Assembly (NCBI GenBank): GCA_963782985.1
Contig: CAWALU010000014.1
Location: 310,001-374,000 of the forward strand
Direction: 5' to 3'
DNA: 64,000 nt
From: CAVSWT01 sp963782985
GTDB taxonomy: Bacteria > Bacteroidota > Ignavibacteria > Ignavibacteriales > Ignavibacteriaceae
Shown: positions 8,845-17,627 of the stretch, piece by piece
Position numbering within the stretch: the first letter of the stretch is position 1
Layout: every line of letters starts with the position of its first letter
Made by a program: the position numbers and the translations under genes
Notes under the pieces: generated by a model
Seen by the model: the letters and a program-made list of their open reading frames with translations, nothing else
Told to the model about the DNA's origin: nothing
The model's database searches: none

Positions 8845-9991
8845 ATGGATTTTAGTTTTTCTGAAGATCACAAAATGCTGCGCTCTTTAACGCGTGAATT
8901 TACCGATTCTGAAATAAGACCCCTGGCTTTTGAAATAGATAAAAATGAAAAAATTCCAAATGAGCTAATAAAAAAATTAGCTGAAGTTGGATTTTTGGGA
9001 ACTGCTTTTCCGGAAGAATACGGCGGCGGCGGTTTTGGAGAAATCGGCTATTGCATAATGCAGGAAGAAATTTCAAAAGCCTGCGGATCAACGGCGGCTT
9101 TTATTGGCGCGCATCAATCAATTGGAACTAATGCAATTTATATCGGCGGCGGCGAAGCTTTAAAAGAAAAAATATTTACCTCAATTAACTTCGGGCGAAA
9201 AAATTGCCGCTTTCGCTTTAACGGAACCTGAAGCCGGATCAGATTCATTTAATCTTAAAACATCGGCTAAACTCGTTGGCGATAAATGGATTTTAAATGG
9301 AACGAAAGTTTGGATTACAAATGCAGGCATTGCGGATGTCTTTTCAGTTTTTGCGCGTACAAAAAAAGGAATAACGGGATTTGTAGTTGAAAAAAATTTT
9401 AAAGGAGTTATTGTCGGTCCGCCTGAAAAAAAATTAGGCATAAAGGGAAGCGTTACAAACTCAATTACTTTTGAAGACGTAGAAGTTCCGAAGGGAAATA
9501 TTATCGGCGATGACGGGAGAGGATTTTTAATTGCAATGTCTGCTTTAGATACGGGCAGATTAGGTTTAGGCGCTTGCTGTCTGGGCGCGTCAAAAGAGCT
9601 GCTAAGTATTTCAACTAAATTTTCCAAGCAAAGAAAACAATTCAACGAACAGATTTCTAAATTTCAGGCAATTCAATTTATGCTTGCTGAAATGTCTGCG
9701 CAAATTTATTCAATGGAAAGCATTATTTACCGCACCGCTTACAGCTATGAACAAAAAAATGATATTACGCAGGAAGCGGCAATAGTAAAATTACTTTGCT
9801 CAGAGGCAATGGCTGATGTTGCCGATAAAGCTTTGCAAATTCACGGAGGCATGGGTTTTTCGCGCGAACTTCCTTTAGAAAGATTTTTTCGCGACGCCAG
9901 AATTTTGAAAATTTTTGAAGGCACAAATGAAATACAAAAATTAATTATCAGCAGATCCGTTCTAAAAAATAACGGCAAAAGTAAAATTTGA
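8845..9991 (+). pseudogene. Acyl-CoA dehydrogenase, disrupted by a one-base frameshift
   Basis: An FAD-dependent acyl-CoA dehydrogenase of about 381 residues if repaired, the usual size. The frame from ATG 8845 (MDFSFSEDHK, preceded by AGGA) is lost in the six-A run at 9167-9172. Reading one A fewer restores YLPQLTSGEKIAAFALTEPE, and the frame stays open to the stop at 9989-9991. Intact motifs on both sides include ALTEPEAGSDSF, KVWITNAG and RILKIFEGTNEIQ, whose Glu before GTNE is the catalytic base in short-chain and branched-chain enzymes. An ATG at 8794 in the same frame is less likely as start, since its first 17 residues do not look like this family. All conserved motifs survive, so an error in the run is as likely as a real mutation. 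Confidence 0.9.
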
Positions 9992-10091
9992 ATAATTAAA
10001 AACTGAAAGCATAACTTCATATTTAATTCATTCATTTATTTTTGTTCAATGTTTCTTTATTTTATTACTGATAAATTTTAAAAGATTATTT

Positions 10092-10844
10092 ATGCGTTAC
10101 CTGTTAGTAATTCCTTCAATTGATATTAAAAACGGCAAAACCGTGCGCGTTGTGCAAGGCATACCTGAATTAGACTGCATTGAATATGGAAGCGACCCGC
10201 TTGAAATGGCAAAAATCTGGCGAACAGAAAACGCTAAGATGATTCATATTGTTGACTTTGACGGCGCTCATGAACACTCGCATAAAAATTATAAAATCAT
10301 AAGTGAAATTTGCAACTCGGTTATAATTCCCGTTGAATTTGCCGGCGGAATTAGAACGGTGGAAGACGCGGATGAATTAATTGAGATGGGCGTTTGCAGG
10401 CTTGTTATCAGCACAATGCCCATTGATAAGCCGGATGAATTTAAAAAGTTATTTGAAAAATACGGACCGCTAAAAATAGCCGTAGGTTTAGATATTGTTG
10501 ATAATGAATTAATCATTAAAGGGAGAAAAATAAAAACCGGTATTTCTTATTTAGAGTTTGCAAAAAAAATGTCGGATTACGGAGTTGAGCGTTTTATTGT
10601 TACTGACGTTAAAAGAAATGGATTACTGGGCGGACCTAATTTAAAGCTTGCCGAAGAGATAGCCACAGCCACAAATAAAAAAATTACGCTATCCGGAGGA
10701 ATAAGAAATAAAGATGAATTAATGGATGTTCAAAGCCTATTGCCCATTGGAGTAGATTCAGTTATAGTGGGACGCGCTTTGTATGAAAACAAATTTCCAT
10801 GTCAAAAACTTTGGCGTGTCGCTGAATCTGGTATTTTTCAATAA
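10092..10844 (+). CDS. hisA: HisA-type phosphoribosylformimino-AICAR isomerase (ProFAR isomerase)
   Basis: A 250-residue half-barrel-repeat protein of the HisA/HisF fold. HisA performs the Amadori rearrangement of ProFAR to PRFAR in histidine synthesis. VIPSIDIKNGK carries the first catalytic Asp (residue 11) and VGLDIVDN the second (residue 134). FAGGIRTVEDA and LSGGIRNKDEL are the two phosphate-binding loops, placed as expected for the repeated half-barrels. VVQGIPELD follows the HisA pattern VxxxQGD only loosely. The neighbours are a cyclic-nucleotide-binding protein and a stress protein rather than his genes, so either the his genes are dispersed or this is a HisA-like paralogue. It is separated by 8 bases from the next gene. 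Confidence 0.78.
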   Translation: MRYLLVIPSIDIKNGKTVRVVQGIPELDCIEYGSDPLEMAKIWRTENAKMIHIVDFDGAHEHSHKNYKIISEICNSVIIPVEFAGGIRTVEDADELIEMGVCRLVISTMPIDKPDEFKKLFEKYGPLKIAVGLDIVDNELIIKGRKIKTGISYLEFAKKMSDYGVERFIVTDVKRNGLLGGPNLKLAEEIATATNKKITLSGGIRNKDELMDVQSLLPIGVDSVIVGRALYENKFPCQKLWRVAESGIFQ

Positions 10845-10852
10845 GAGGATTT

Positions 10853-11422
10853 ATGGATGAAGTAAAATCTAATAATAGAATTATCCACAGTAGCTTTTGG
10901 GCTAATCTTTTTAAATCTCCCACAGATAAAGCCGATCTCGAAAAAAACTTACTTTCCATCCCTATGTTTTCAGCTTTAACAAGAAAAGATATTTCCCTTT
11001 TATTAAATATTATTCATAACAGAAATTATTTGCCGGGCGAATACATCTTTTATCAAGGCGATCCGGGCATTGGTTTGTATGTAATCCGCGAGGGCGAAGT
11101 GACTATTCAAAGAACTAATGACGAAGGAATAATTTTGTCATTAGCTACTTTTAAAAAAGGCGATTTTTTTGGAGAGCTTGCTTTAGTTGACGGCGAAAAA
11201 AGATCCGCTTCCGCAATTGCAAAAATTGAAACTAGACTTGCCGTTTTCTTCAAACCTGATCTTGATGATTTTATAGAAAAGTATCCGAGAAAAGGAGTGA
11301 AAATTTTGCAAGGTATTTCTCACGTAGTTGCAGTAAGACTTCGAAAGTTGAACGAAGATAATTTTAAAATTCAAAATGAATTAAAAATAAATGTAGGAAA
11401 AGACTATGAAACCGGATATTAA
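10853..11422 (+). CDS. Cyclic-nucleotide-binding domain protein without an HTH domain
   Basis: A 189-residue protein with one CRP-type effector domain at about residues 38-155. GEYIFYQGDPGIGLYVIREG is the beta-barrel and FFGELALVDGEKRSASAIA is the phosphate-binding cassette with the Glu and Arg that contact cAMP or cGMP. After it there is only a helix of about 35 residues and no helix-turn-helix, so it is not a classical CRP transcription factor. It could sense a nucleotide and act through a partner. Its 3' end overlaps the universal stress gene by 17 bases, which suggests translational coupling. Confidence 0.85.
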   Translation: MDEVKSNNRIIHSSFWANLFKSPTDKADLEKNLLSIPMFSALTRKDISLLLNIIHNRNYLPGEYIFYQGDPGIGLYVIREGEVTIQRTNDEGIILSLATFKKGDFFGELALVDGEKRSASAIAKIETRLAVFFKPDLDDFIEKYPRKGVKILQGISHVVAVRLRKLNEDNFKIQNELKINVGKDYETGY

Positions 11423-11897
11423 AAAAGTTCTTGCCCCTATTGATTTCTCAGATTACTCTAAAGACGCGTTAAAATATGCCGTAGCTTTTGTTAAAGCTTT
11501 TAACGCCGAGCTTTATTTAATTTATGTTGTTGAGCCGGTAATTTATCCGCCGGATTTTAGTATGGGGCAAATTGCAATGCCTTCTGTAGATATTGAAATG
11601 GATAAAAAGGCTCAGGAAGAATTAGATAATCTTGCTAAAAAAGAAATACCCCCGGAATTAAAAATTAAAACAATTGTTAAAACCGGAAAACCTTTTTTAG
11701 AAATTATTGAAACTGCGGAAGAAGAAGATATTGATTTAATAATTATTGCCACTCATGGTCATACCGGAATTGAACATATATTATTCGGCAGCACCGCAGA
11801 AAAAGTTGTGCGAAAAGCTCCTTGTCCTGTGCTAACTTTAAGAGCGCCCGCTAAAGGGTTTGCTTTTAAAGAAGCAATGAAAGAAGAGAGAAAATAA
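11406..11897 (+). CDS. Universal stress protein, UspA family
   Basis: A 163-residue cytoplasmic protein. The N-terminal KKVLAPIDFSDYSKDAL and the C-terminal ATHGHTGIEHILFGSTAEKV match the UspA family. The GHTG-x9-GS pattern is the ATP-binding signature, so this copy probably binds ATP. These proteins help survival under stress by unclear means. It starts inside the end of the cyclic-nucleotide-binding gene, and the pair may form one signalling unit. It converges with the polyprenyl synthase gene, leaving four bases between the two stop codons. Confidence 0.92.
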   Translation: MKPDIKKVLAPIDFSDYSKDALKYAVAFVKAFNAELYLIYVVEPVIYPPDFSMGQIAMPSVDIEMDKKAQEELDNLAKKEIPPELKIKTIVKTGKPFLEIIETAEEEDIDLIIIATHGHTGIEHILFGSTAEKVVRKAPCPVLTLRAPAKGFAFKEAMKEERK

Positions 11898-11901
11898 AAG
11901 A

Positions 11902-12882
11902 TTAGTTTTTTCGATCGGTAATAAAATCGACTAAAGCTTCCAAAGCAAGTTTACTTGGATTGTCGGGAAATTTTTTTAACATTTCCTTTGCGGTGTTTGT
12001 ATATTTTTCAGCGACTTGCGAAGCGTAATCTATCCCATCTTTTTTTCTAACAAACTCTATAATTTTTTGAACGCCGTCTTTATTACCGCCGTTTCTAATT
12101 ATTTTTTTTATAGAATCCGCTTCTGATTTTGAAACTTGATTAAGAGAATAAATTAATGGAAGAGTAATTTTTTTTTCTTTTATGTCCCCGCCAACCGGCT
12201 TGCCAATTAAACTTGTTGTTCCCTCGTAATCTAAAATATCATCTCTAATTTGAAACGCCATTCCAATAGACTCGCCAAATATTTTCATAGCTTCGTTTGT
12301 ATCGGCGTTGTTGGTTGCGCTTAATGAGCCTATCTGGCAGCAAGTTTCCAGCAAAGACGCCGTCTTATCTGAAATAATTTTGAAGTATGTTTCTTCATCA
12401 ATATCCAGCTTCCGCGTTTTTCTAATTTGAAGAAGCTCGCCTTCGGACATTCTTTTAACTGTGTTTGTAATTACGTTAAGAAAATCGTAATCCTTCCCTT
12501 CCACGGCAATCAGCAAGCCTTTTGCTAAAAGATAATCTCCCATTAAAACCGCCGCTTTATTTTTAAACACCGCATTGATTGACCAGAAGCCTCGTCGCTT
12601 ATCAGCATTATCCACAACGTCGTCATGCACCAAAGTAGCGGTATGAAGCAGTTCAACCAAAACGGCGCCGCGGTAAGTTCGTTCAGTAATTCCCCCTGAT
12701 ACATTTGCCGAAAGCAGCACGAGCAATGGACGAATCTTTTTCCCTTTTTGCCGAATTATATACTTAGCAATCAAATCAACTAAACCTACTTGAGATTTAA
12801 TTGACTGTTTAAACAATTTATTAAATGTGTCTAATTCGGATTGAACTGGTTTGCTAATTACTGAAAGATCTTTTTTAATCAA
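11902..12882 (-). CDS. Polyprenyl diphosphate synthase (all-trans, IspB/HepT type)
   Basis: A 326-residue prenyltransferase that extends allylic diphosphates with isopentenyl diphosphate, here probably for the menaquinone side chain. LVHDDVVDNADKRRG is the first Asp-rich motif and FQIRDDILDYEG the second; both bind Mg and diphosphate. GKKIRPLLVLL is the upstream IPP-binding region. The residues before the first DDxxD are small (TATLVHDD), as in long-chain enzymes, but the exact product length cannot be read. Its start overlaps the end of tatC by 8 bases. Confidence 0.9.
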   Translation of the reverse strand: MIKKDLSVISKPVQSELDTFNKLFKQSIKSQVGLVDLIAKYIIRQKGKKIRPLLVLLSANVSGGITERTYRGAVLVELLHTATLVHDDVVDNADKRRGFWSINAVFKNKAAVLMGDYLLAKGLLIAVEGKDYDFLNVITNTVKRMSEGELLQIRKTRKLDIDEETYFKIISDKTASLLETCCQIGSLSATNNADTNEAMKIFGESIGMAFQIRDDILDYEGTTSLIGKPVGGDIKEKKITLPLIYSLNQVSKSEADSIKKIIRNGGNKDGVQKIIEFVRKKDGIDYASQVAEKYTNTAKEMLKKFPDNPSKLALEALVDFITDRKN

Positions 12883-13639
12883 CTTTTTTAACAGACATTT
12901 TTGAAATGAAAATACTTATTTCGTATAATAAAACCAACGGAATAGCCAGCACAATTTGAGAAACAGGATCAGTTCCGGGCGTTAGAAACGCAGCTAAAAC
13001 CATTATAGCAACTATAGCATGCTTGCGGTATTTTTTCATATACTGAGGTTTTAAAATTCCAATCTTTGAAAGGAAAAATGAAATCATCGGCAGTTCAAAA
13101 ATAAATCCCGCCGCCAGCATTACGCTGATTATAATTGAAAGATATTCGTCAATTGCAAATTGGTTTTCAATTTCTGACGATCCGAACTGAGCGGCAAATT
13201 TTAATGTTAACGGAAGCATTACATAGTAAGCAAAAACGATTCCCGCTAAAAAACAGACGGTGGAATAAAAAACAATAAGTAGCGCATATTTGCGTTCGCT
13301 TCTCTTCATAGCGGGCGCAATAAAACTCCAAAGCTGGTAGAATATATTCGGCAGGCTGAGTATAACTCCGGCAACAATTGCAACTTGCATATACATAAAC
13401 AACTGTCCAAATGGTTTTAAATTTTGGAGTTTAGCGCCTGAATCAATTGCGGGTTTTAAGAGAATTACGTTCACTAAAAAATCAATAAATATCCAGCAAA
13501 TGGCGGTTGCTGCAACAAGCCCGATCAGCGCATAAATCAAACGCCATCTTAATTCTTCAAGATGATCGAGAAAAGACATTTCCCCTCCAACGTCTTCTTC
13601 AATTTCAGTGTTTTGATTTATTATTTCCTGTTCAGCCAC
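12875..13639 (-). CDS. tatC: Twin-arginine translocase subunit TatC
   Basis: A 254-residue membrane protein that recognises twin-arginine signal peptides and forms the core of the Tat export complex for folded proteins. After an acidic cytoplasmic start comes MSFLDHLEELRWRL, the hallmark N-terminal TatC segment. Six hydrophobic helices follow, with the conserved SFIAPAMKRSERKY loop and the LTPGTDPVSQ segment before the last helices. Length is typical. No tatA/B gene is in the window. It is 12 bases downstream of glyA and overlaps the polyprenyl synthase gene, so glyA-tatC-ispB-like is probably one transcript. Confidence 0.95.
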   Translation of the reverse strand: MAEQEIINQNTEIEEDVGGEMSFLDHLEELRWRLIYALIGLVAATAICWIFIDFLVNVILLKPAIDSGAKLQNLKPFGQLFMYMQVAIVAGVILSLPNIFYQLWSFIAPAMKRSERKYALLIVFYSTVCFLAGIVFAYYVMLPLTLKFAAQFGSSEIENQFAIDEYLSIIISVMLAAGFIFELPMISFFLSKIGILKPQYMKKYRKHAIVAIMVLAAFLTPGTDPVSQIVLAIPLVLLYEISIFISKMSVKKVD

Positions 13640-13651
13640 GATGTTAAATAT

Positions 13652-14947
13652 TTAAATTGAATCAGAAAATAACGGAAATTTTACGCAAAGATTTTTAACT
13701 TCTGATTTTATTTCACTCAATTTATTTTCGTCTTCAAAATTAGAAACTGCGTTATTAATAAACTCAGCTATTTTAAACATATCATTTACTTTCATTCCAC
13801 GCGTTGTAACCGCAGGCGTTCCCACTCGAATTCCGCTGGTTACAAAAGGGCTTCGAGTATCAAATGGAACCATGTTTTTATTAACTGTAATTCCGGCTTT
13901 GCCCAATGATTGCTCAGCTTGCTTGCCCGTAATATTTTTGTTTGATAGATCAATTAACATAAGATGATTATCAGTGCCGCCTGAAATTACGTCAAAATTA
14001 AATTCAATTAATTTTTCCGCAAGAGTTTTGGAATTAATAATTATCTGTTCAGCATATTTTTTAAATGAATCATTTAACGCTTCGCCAAAAGCTACGCCCT
14101 TAGCCATAATAATATGCATTAGCGGTCCGCCTTGTATTCCCGGCATAACTTCCGAATCAATTAATTCAGACATCATTTTAGTTCTATCGCCCTTCGGAGT
14201 TTTTATTCCAAATTTATTTTCAGAATCTTTTCCTATTAAAATAATGCCGCCCCTGGGTCCGCGCAAAGTTTTGTGAGTTGTTGAAGTAACAAAATCACAA
14301 TACGGCAGCGGATTATTTAACAAACCTTTTGCAATTAAGCCTGCGGGATGAGCCATATCGCACATCAAAAAAGCGCCGACAGAATCCGCAATTTGGCGGA
14401 ACTTTTTATAATCCCATTCACGCGAATAAGCGCTTGCGCCAACTACAATCATTTTGGGTTTTTCTTTTTTGGCGAGATCTTCAATTAAATTATAATCTAA
14501 AAGTTTTGTGTCTTTGTTTAAAGAGTATCCAATTGCTTCATAAAGCTGCCCCGAAAAATTAACAGGCGAACCATGAGTTAAATGTCCACCGTGAGCCAGG
14601 CTTAATCCTAAAAATTTATCGCCGGGTTTTAATACGGTCATAAAAACAGCCATGTTAGCTTGCGAACCGCTGTGCGGCTGTACATTTACATATTCTGCGT
14701 TAAATAATTTTTTTAATCTTTCGCGCGCTAACTCTTCAGCCATATCAACATATTCGCAGCCTCCGTAATATCTTTTGCCGGGATATCCTTCGGCATATTT
14801 ATTTGTTAATACAGATCCAGCGGCTTCTAAAACTGCGGGACTGACATAATTTTCTGAAGCGATTAGCTCAAGTTTTTCAGTTTGTCTTTTTGTTTCTAAT
14901 TCTAAAACTTCAAAAATTTTTTCATCTTTTTTTAAGTGATCATACAT
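13652..14947 (-). CDS. glyA: Serine hydroxymethyltransferase
   Basis: A 431-residue PLP enzyme interconverting serine and glycine with tetrahydrofolate, the main source of one-carbon units. LELIASENYVSP is the N-terminal substrate region, TNKYAEGYPGKRYYGGCEYV the glycine-rich dimer segment, and VTSTTHKTLRGPRGG contains the Lys that binds PLP. GTPAVTTRGM near the C-terminus is also conserved. The protein is slightly longer than the E. coli form (417). It is the first gene of a run with tatC and the polyprenyl synthase. Confidence 0.97.
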   Translation of the reverse strand: MYDHLKKDEKIFEVLELETKRQTEKLELIASENYVSPAVLEAAGSVLTNKYAEGYPGKRYYGGCEYVDMAEELARERLKKLFNAEYVNVQPHSGSQANMAVFMTVLKPGDKFLGLSLAHGGHLTHGSPVNFSGQLYEAIGYSLNKDTKLLDYNLIEDLAKKEKPKMIVVGASAYSREWDYKKFRQIADSVGAFLMCDMAHPAGLIAKGLLNNPLPYCDFVTSTTHKTLRGPRGGIILIGKDSENKFGIKTPKGDRTKMMSELIDSEVMPGIQGGPLMHIIMAKGVAFGEALNDSFKKYAEQIIINSKTLAEKLIEFNFDVISGGTDNHLMLIDLSNKNITGKQAEQSLGKAGITVNKNMVPFDTRSPFVTSGIRVGTPAVTTRGMKVNDMFKIAEFINNAVSNFEDENKLSEIKSEVKNLCVKFPLFSDSI

Positions 14948-14982
14948 AGTAAAAACCGGTTAAATTTATTTTAGATTTTGTG

Positions 14983-15022
14983 GAATAGAAAAGGTTTCGC
15001 AAACAACATTTACGAAACCTTT
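14983..15022 (-). terminator. Probable terminator of the TPR-protein gene
   Basis: A perfect 10-base inverted repeat, AAAGGTTTCG at 14990-14999 and CGAAACCTTT at 15013-15022, lies about 60 bases beyond the stop of the 15082-16356 gene. On the minus strand it is followed by TTTTCTATT, a modest T tract. Confidence 0.65.
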
Positions 15023-15081
15023 AAACTTAATTTTAATTTCTCCCTTCAAAAAAAGCACAGCCAAAAAGATAAGAATTAATC

Positions 15082-16356
15082 TTAAGGAACTTTTATACTT
15101 TTACCAATCCAGCCGTAGCAATTGCCAGTAATTGGAATTGAATCGCCGGACTTATATTTATGAAAGAAATAATCTTCTTGAGATGGAACTGAACCTGATA
15201 AAGCATTAGCGCGTTCTCTTGCTTGCGTAACTGTGGGGTCCATTGAAGCCGCTCTTCTGTAAGTATCAACCGCAAGCTGATAAACTAATTTTGCTTCAAA
15301 ATTAAATTCGCCGCAGCCTCTGGCAGCTTTTTCATATAACAAACCCTCGTAGTAAATCGGAAGTCCCCAGCCATTACCAACATCGCTGGCTTTTAAATAT
15401 TGTGTTCTTGCCGCGGAAGCTTGACCTTTAGAATCATAAATAATTCCTAAATTTAAATAATGATTTTTATTTTTAGGTTCAATTTGAATTAATTTTTTGT
15501 AGGCATCTTCCGCTTTATTAAGGTCATCAGTTTTTTGATAAGCGTTTGCGAGTTTCGTCCAATAATTTACGCCATCAGGATTTTGTGCCACTAAAAATTC
15601 CAGCGGCTTAATTGATTCCTGATACATATTATTTCTCTGAGCCATATCCGCATACTTATAAGCCTTCTCCTGATTCTCTGATTCCTTATCCCATTGTTTT
15701 TTCAAAATTTCAACAAGCTCGCCTTGATTCTCCACATTGTTAGCCAGAACCTCAGGCCATTGAGGATTGTCCGGTTCCTTATCGCTTAACATCATATAAA
15801 GGTCAATCGCCTTTTGCTTGAACTCAGCATCGTCTTCGCCTTTTTTAAGATACAATTGACCCAATCTATTATAATAATAAGAAGACATATTTGGATTCAT
15901 CTCGGCGGCTTTTTCATACTCGGCAATCAATCTATCTGTATCGGCGTTATGCCAGGTTTCCAATACAAAAGCCTTTCGCTGTTGAAAGAAGGCTTTATCA
16001 TCAGGGTAATTTTCGATTGCAGTATCATACAAAAATAAAATAGTATCGTTAATAGAGGCTAACTCTTCAGGCGCTAAATCAGATGAATCGTGCAAATACC
16101 AAAGAGCGTCTTCCATTTTGTAATAGATCCATTTAGCAAACATCTTGGGGTCTTGCTGAATTACATCCCATCCGTAGGGTAAAGCGCTTTTATAATCTTT
16201 ATTTTTATAATACTCAGAAAATAAACTATAGAGTTCTCTCAGCTTATTTGTATCGGAAAATGCAATTTCGTTTTTCCATGAATTAGAGAAAGAAGAAGAG
16301 GGAAAAAGAAGAAAAACGAACACAGCTAAACCAAATATTTTCATTCTTGTTTTCAA
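15082..16356 (-). CDS. Exported tetratricopeptide-repeat protein
   Basis: A 424-residue protein with a signal peptide (residues 1-24, hydrophobic core VFVFLLFPSSSFS). Its body contains several TPR units, for example around YKYADMAQRNNMYQESIKPL, NYWTKLANAYQKTDDLNKAE and HYLNLGIIYDSKGQASAART. TPRs are protein-binding scaffolds and the location should be periplasmic. Cysteines occur as RGCGEF and NCYGW near the C-terminus. No enzymatic motif is seen, and the exact role is unknown. It follows the outer-membrane protein gene by 28 bases and ends the glgA-gmhB-lipoprotein-OMP-TPR run before a terminator, which suggests an envelope function. Confidence 0.78.
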   Translation of the reverse strand: MKTRMKIFGLAVFVFLLFPSSSFSNSWKNEIAFSDTNKLRELYSLFSEYYKNKDYKSALPYGWDVIQQDPKMFAKWIYYKMEDALWYLHDSSDLAPEELASINDTILFLYDTAIENYPDDKAFFQQRKAFVLETWHNADTDRLIAEYEKAAEMNPNMSSYYYNRLGQLYLKKGEDDAEFKQKAIDLYMMLSDKEPDNPQWPEVLANNVENQGELVEILKKQWDKESENQEKAYKYADMAQRNNMYQESIKPLEFLVAQNPDGVNYWTKLANAYQKTDDLNKAEDAYKKLIQIEPKNKNHYLNLGIIYDSKGQASAARTQYLKASDVGNGWGLPIYYEGLLYEKAARGCGEFNFEAKLVYQLAVDTYRRAASMDPTVTQARERANALSGSVPSQEDYFFHKYKSGDSIPITGNCYGWIGKSIKVP

Positions 16357-16384
16357 TATTTTACCCTTGAATTGTTAAGTATAT

Positions 16385-17626
16385 TTATTTGTCTTGTCTG
16401 ATAAACCAGATATCGCCAAAGCTAATTCCAACGCCCAGCTTAACTATATTTTCTTTTAAAAGATTTGAATCAGTTGTGCCGCGCATTGAATAAACTAAAG
16501 CTAAATCCAAACTGTTTCCAGCGCCAAACGGGAGCGAACAGCCGCCCGAAACGGAAAATTGATTTATGCCTGTATCATTAATTTTATATTGCGTCTGTTC
16601 GTAACTTAAACCTGCGCGCCAAATAATTTGTTCCCAAAAAGTAGATCCCAAATCACTCTGCGGTCTATATTCAAAACCGGAACTGAACTTAGTATTATCT
16701 CTTAAGTTTGAAGACTTAATTGAATTAAATGTATAATCGCTAAACGGTTGAAAAAAATAATCAAAATTAATTAAATAATTTTGATTTAGCGTAATACTCA
16801 AGCCCCCGCTTATTCGCATGGGAATATGCATCTTTACAACGCCTTGAGCAATTGTATCGCTTAACACGGAAGAAGAAGCTGTAAGCAAAGTATCAGTTGA
16901 TAAATTTGAAATAATATTTGCTGCAACGCCAATTCTTAAATCGGAAATTTTTTCAGAATTTAAAACGTTTGAAAAGTCAGGACTAATAATGCCAATTGTA
17001 GTTCCAACGCCATTTGGACGATAAGCTCGCAAGTAGGTTGTTTTGTATGAACCGGTTCCATCATAATCAAAAACAGATGAGTATTTTAAATTACCAAAAT
17101 AATAATCCAGGCTTGCGCCAATGCTGAATTCTATCGGCAGCTTATAAGATACGCCGATAAATATTTTTGATAATCCGCCTGTTCCCTCATAATTAATTTT
17201 AGAACCTTGAATTCCATTTTGCGAAGAAACATCTTCAACTGAATTATAGCTAACGTTTGAATAAGGAACTATTCCAAGCGCCGCCCCAATGCCGTAAAGT
17301 CTGCTTACCGGAAATCCGAATGTAAACCCTGTAAATTCAGTTTCTGAATAATATTTTTTTAAGCTGTTGTTTGATATGAACAACCCCTTATATGTTCCGC
17401 CGAATTCCACCCTTGTCATCGACAATCCATTCCATCCCGCTGGATTAAGAACGCTGATATAATCTTTGCCTGAAACAGAAACGCCGCTTTCACCAATACC
17501 TAATCCTCTTCCCGAATACGAAAAAGTTAAATCTCCAATTCCCACACGGGAATAAGTAGAACTGTTTTGGGCAAAGCTGCTTCCTAAAAAAATAAAAAAT
17601 ATTAATAAGAGAATTTTCAACTTCAT
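16385..17626 (-). CDS. Outer-membrane beta-barrel protein, function unknown
   Basis: A 413-residue protein with a clear signal peptide (cleavage likely after SSFAQ). The mature N-terminus STYSRVGIGDLTFSYSGRGL and its many alternating Tyr/Gly strands are typical of Bacteroidota/Chlorobi barrels resembling the FadL/OmpP1 type. It ends in GVGISFGDIWFIRQDK without a canonical terminal Phe. The start is one base beyond the stop of the preceding lipoprotein gene, so the two products are probably made together and may form a pair in the outer membrane. No specific substrate can be named. Confidence 0.72.
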   Translation of the reverse strand: MKLKILLLIFFIFLGSSFAQNSSTYSRVGIGDLTFSYSGRGLGIGESGVSVSGKDYISVLNPAGWNGLSMTRVEFGGTYKGLFISNNSLKKYYSETEFTGFTFGFPVSRLYGIGAALGIVPYSNVSYNSVEDVSSQNGIQGSKINYEGTGGLSKIFIGVSYKLPIEFSIGASLDYYFGNLKYSSVFDYDGTGSYKTTYLRAYRPNGVGTTIGIISPDFSNVLNSEKISDLRIGVAANIISNLSTDTLLTASSSVLSDTIAQGVVKMHIPMRISGGLSITLNQNYLINFDYFFQPFSDYTFNSIKSSNLRDNTKFSSGFEYRPQSDLGSTFWEQIIWRAGLSYEQTQYKINDTGINQFSVSGGCSLPFGAGNSLDLALVYSMRGTTDSNLLKENIVKLGVGISFGDIWFIRQDK

Positions 17627-17627
17627 A

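Noticed and set aside
9181..9645. Open frame on the minus strand over the acyl-CoA dehydrogenase
   Set aside because: It mirrors the coding strand of a gene with clear family motifs. Its own translation has no recognisable domain and no ribosome site.
10092..10844. HisF instead of HisA
   Set aside because: Both share the fold, but the start IPSIDIKNGK and the VVQG segment match HisA (PAIDxxxGxxVRxxQG), whereas HisF begins with a CLDV segment.
14990..15022. Hairpin near glyA as a riboswitch
   Set aside because: It lies after the TPR gene on the transcribed strand, has a T-rich tail and is too short for an aptamer. A terminator is the simpler reading.
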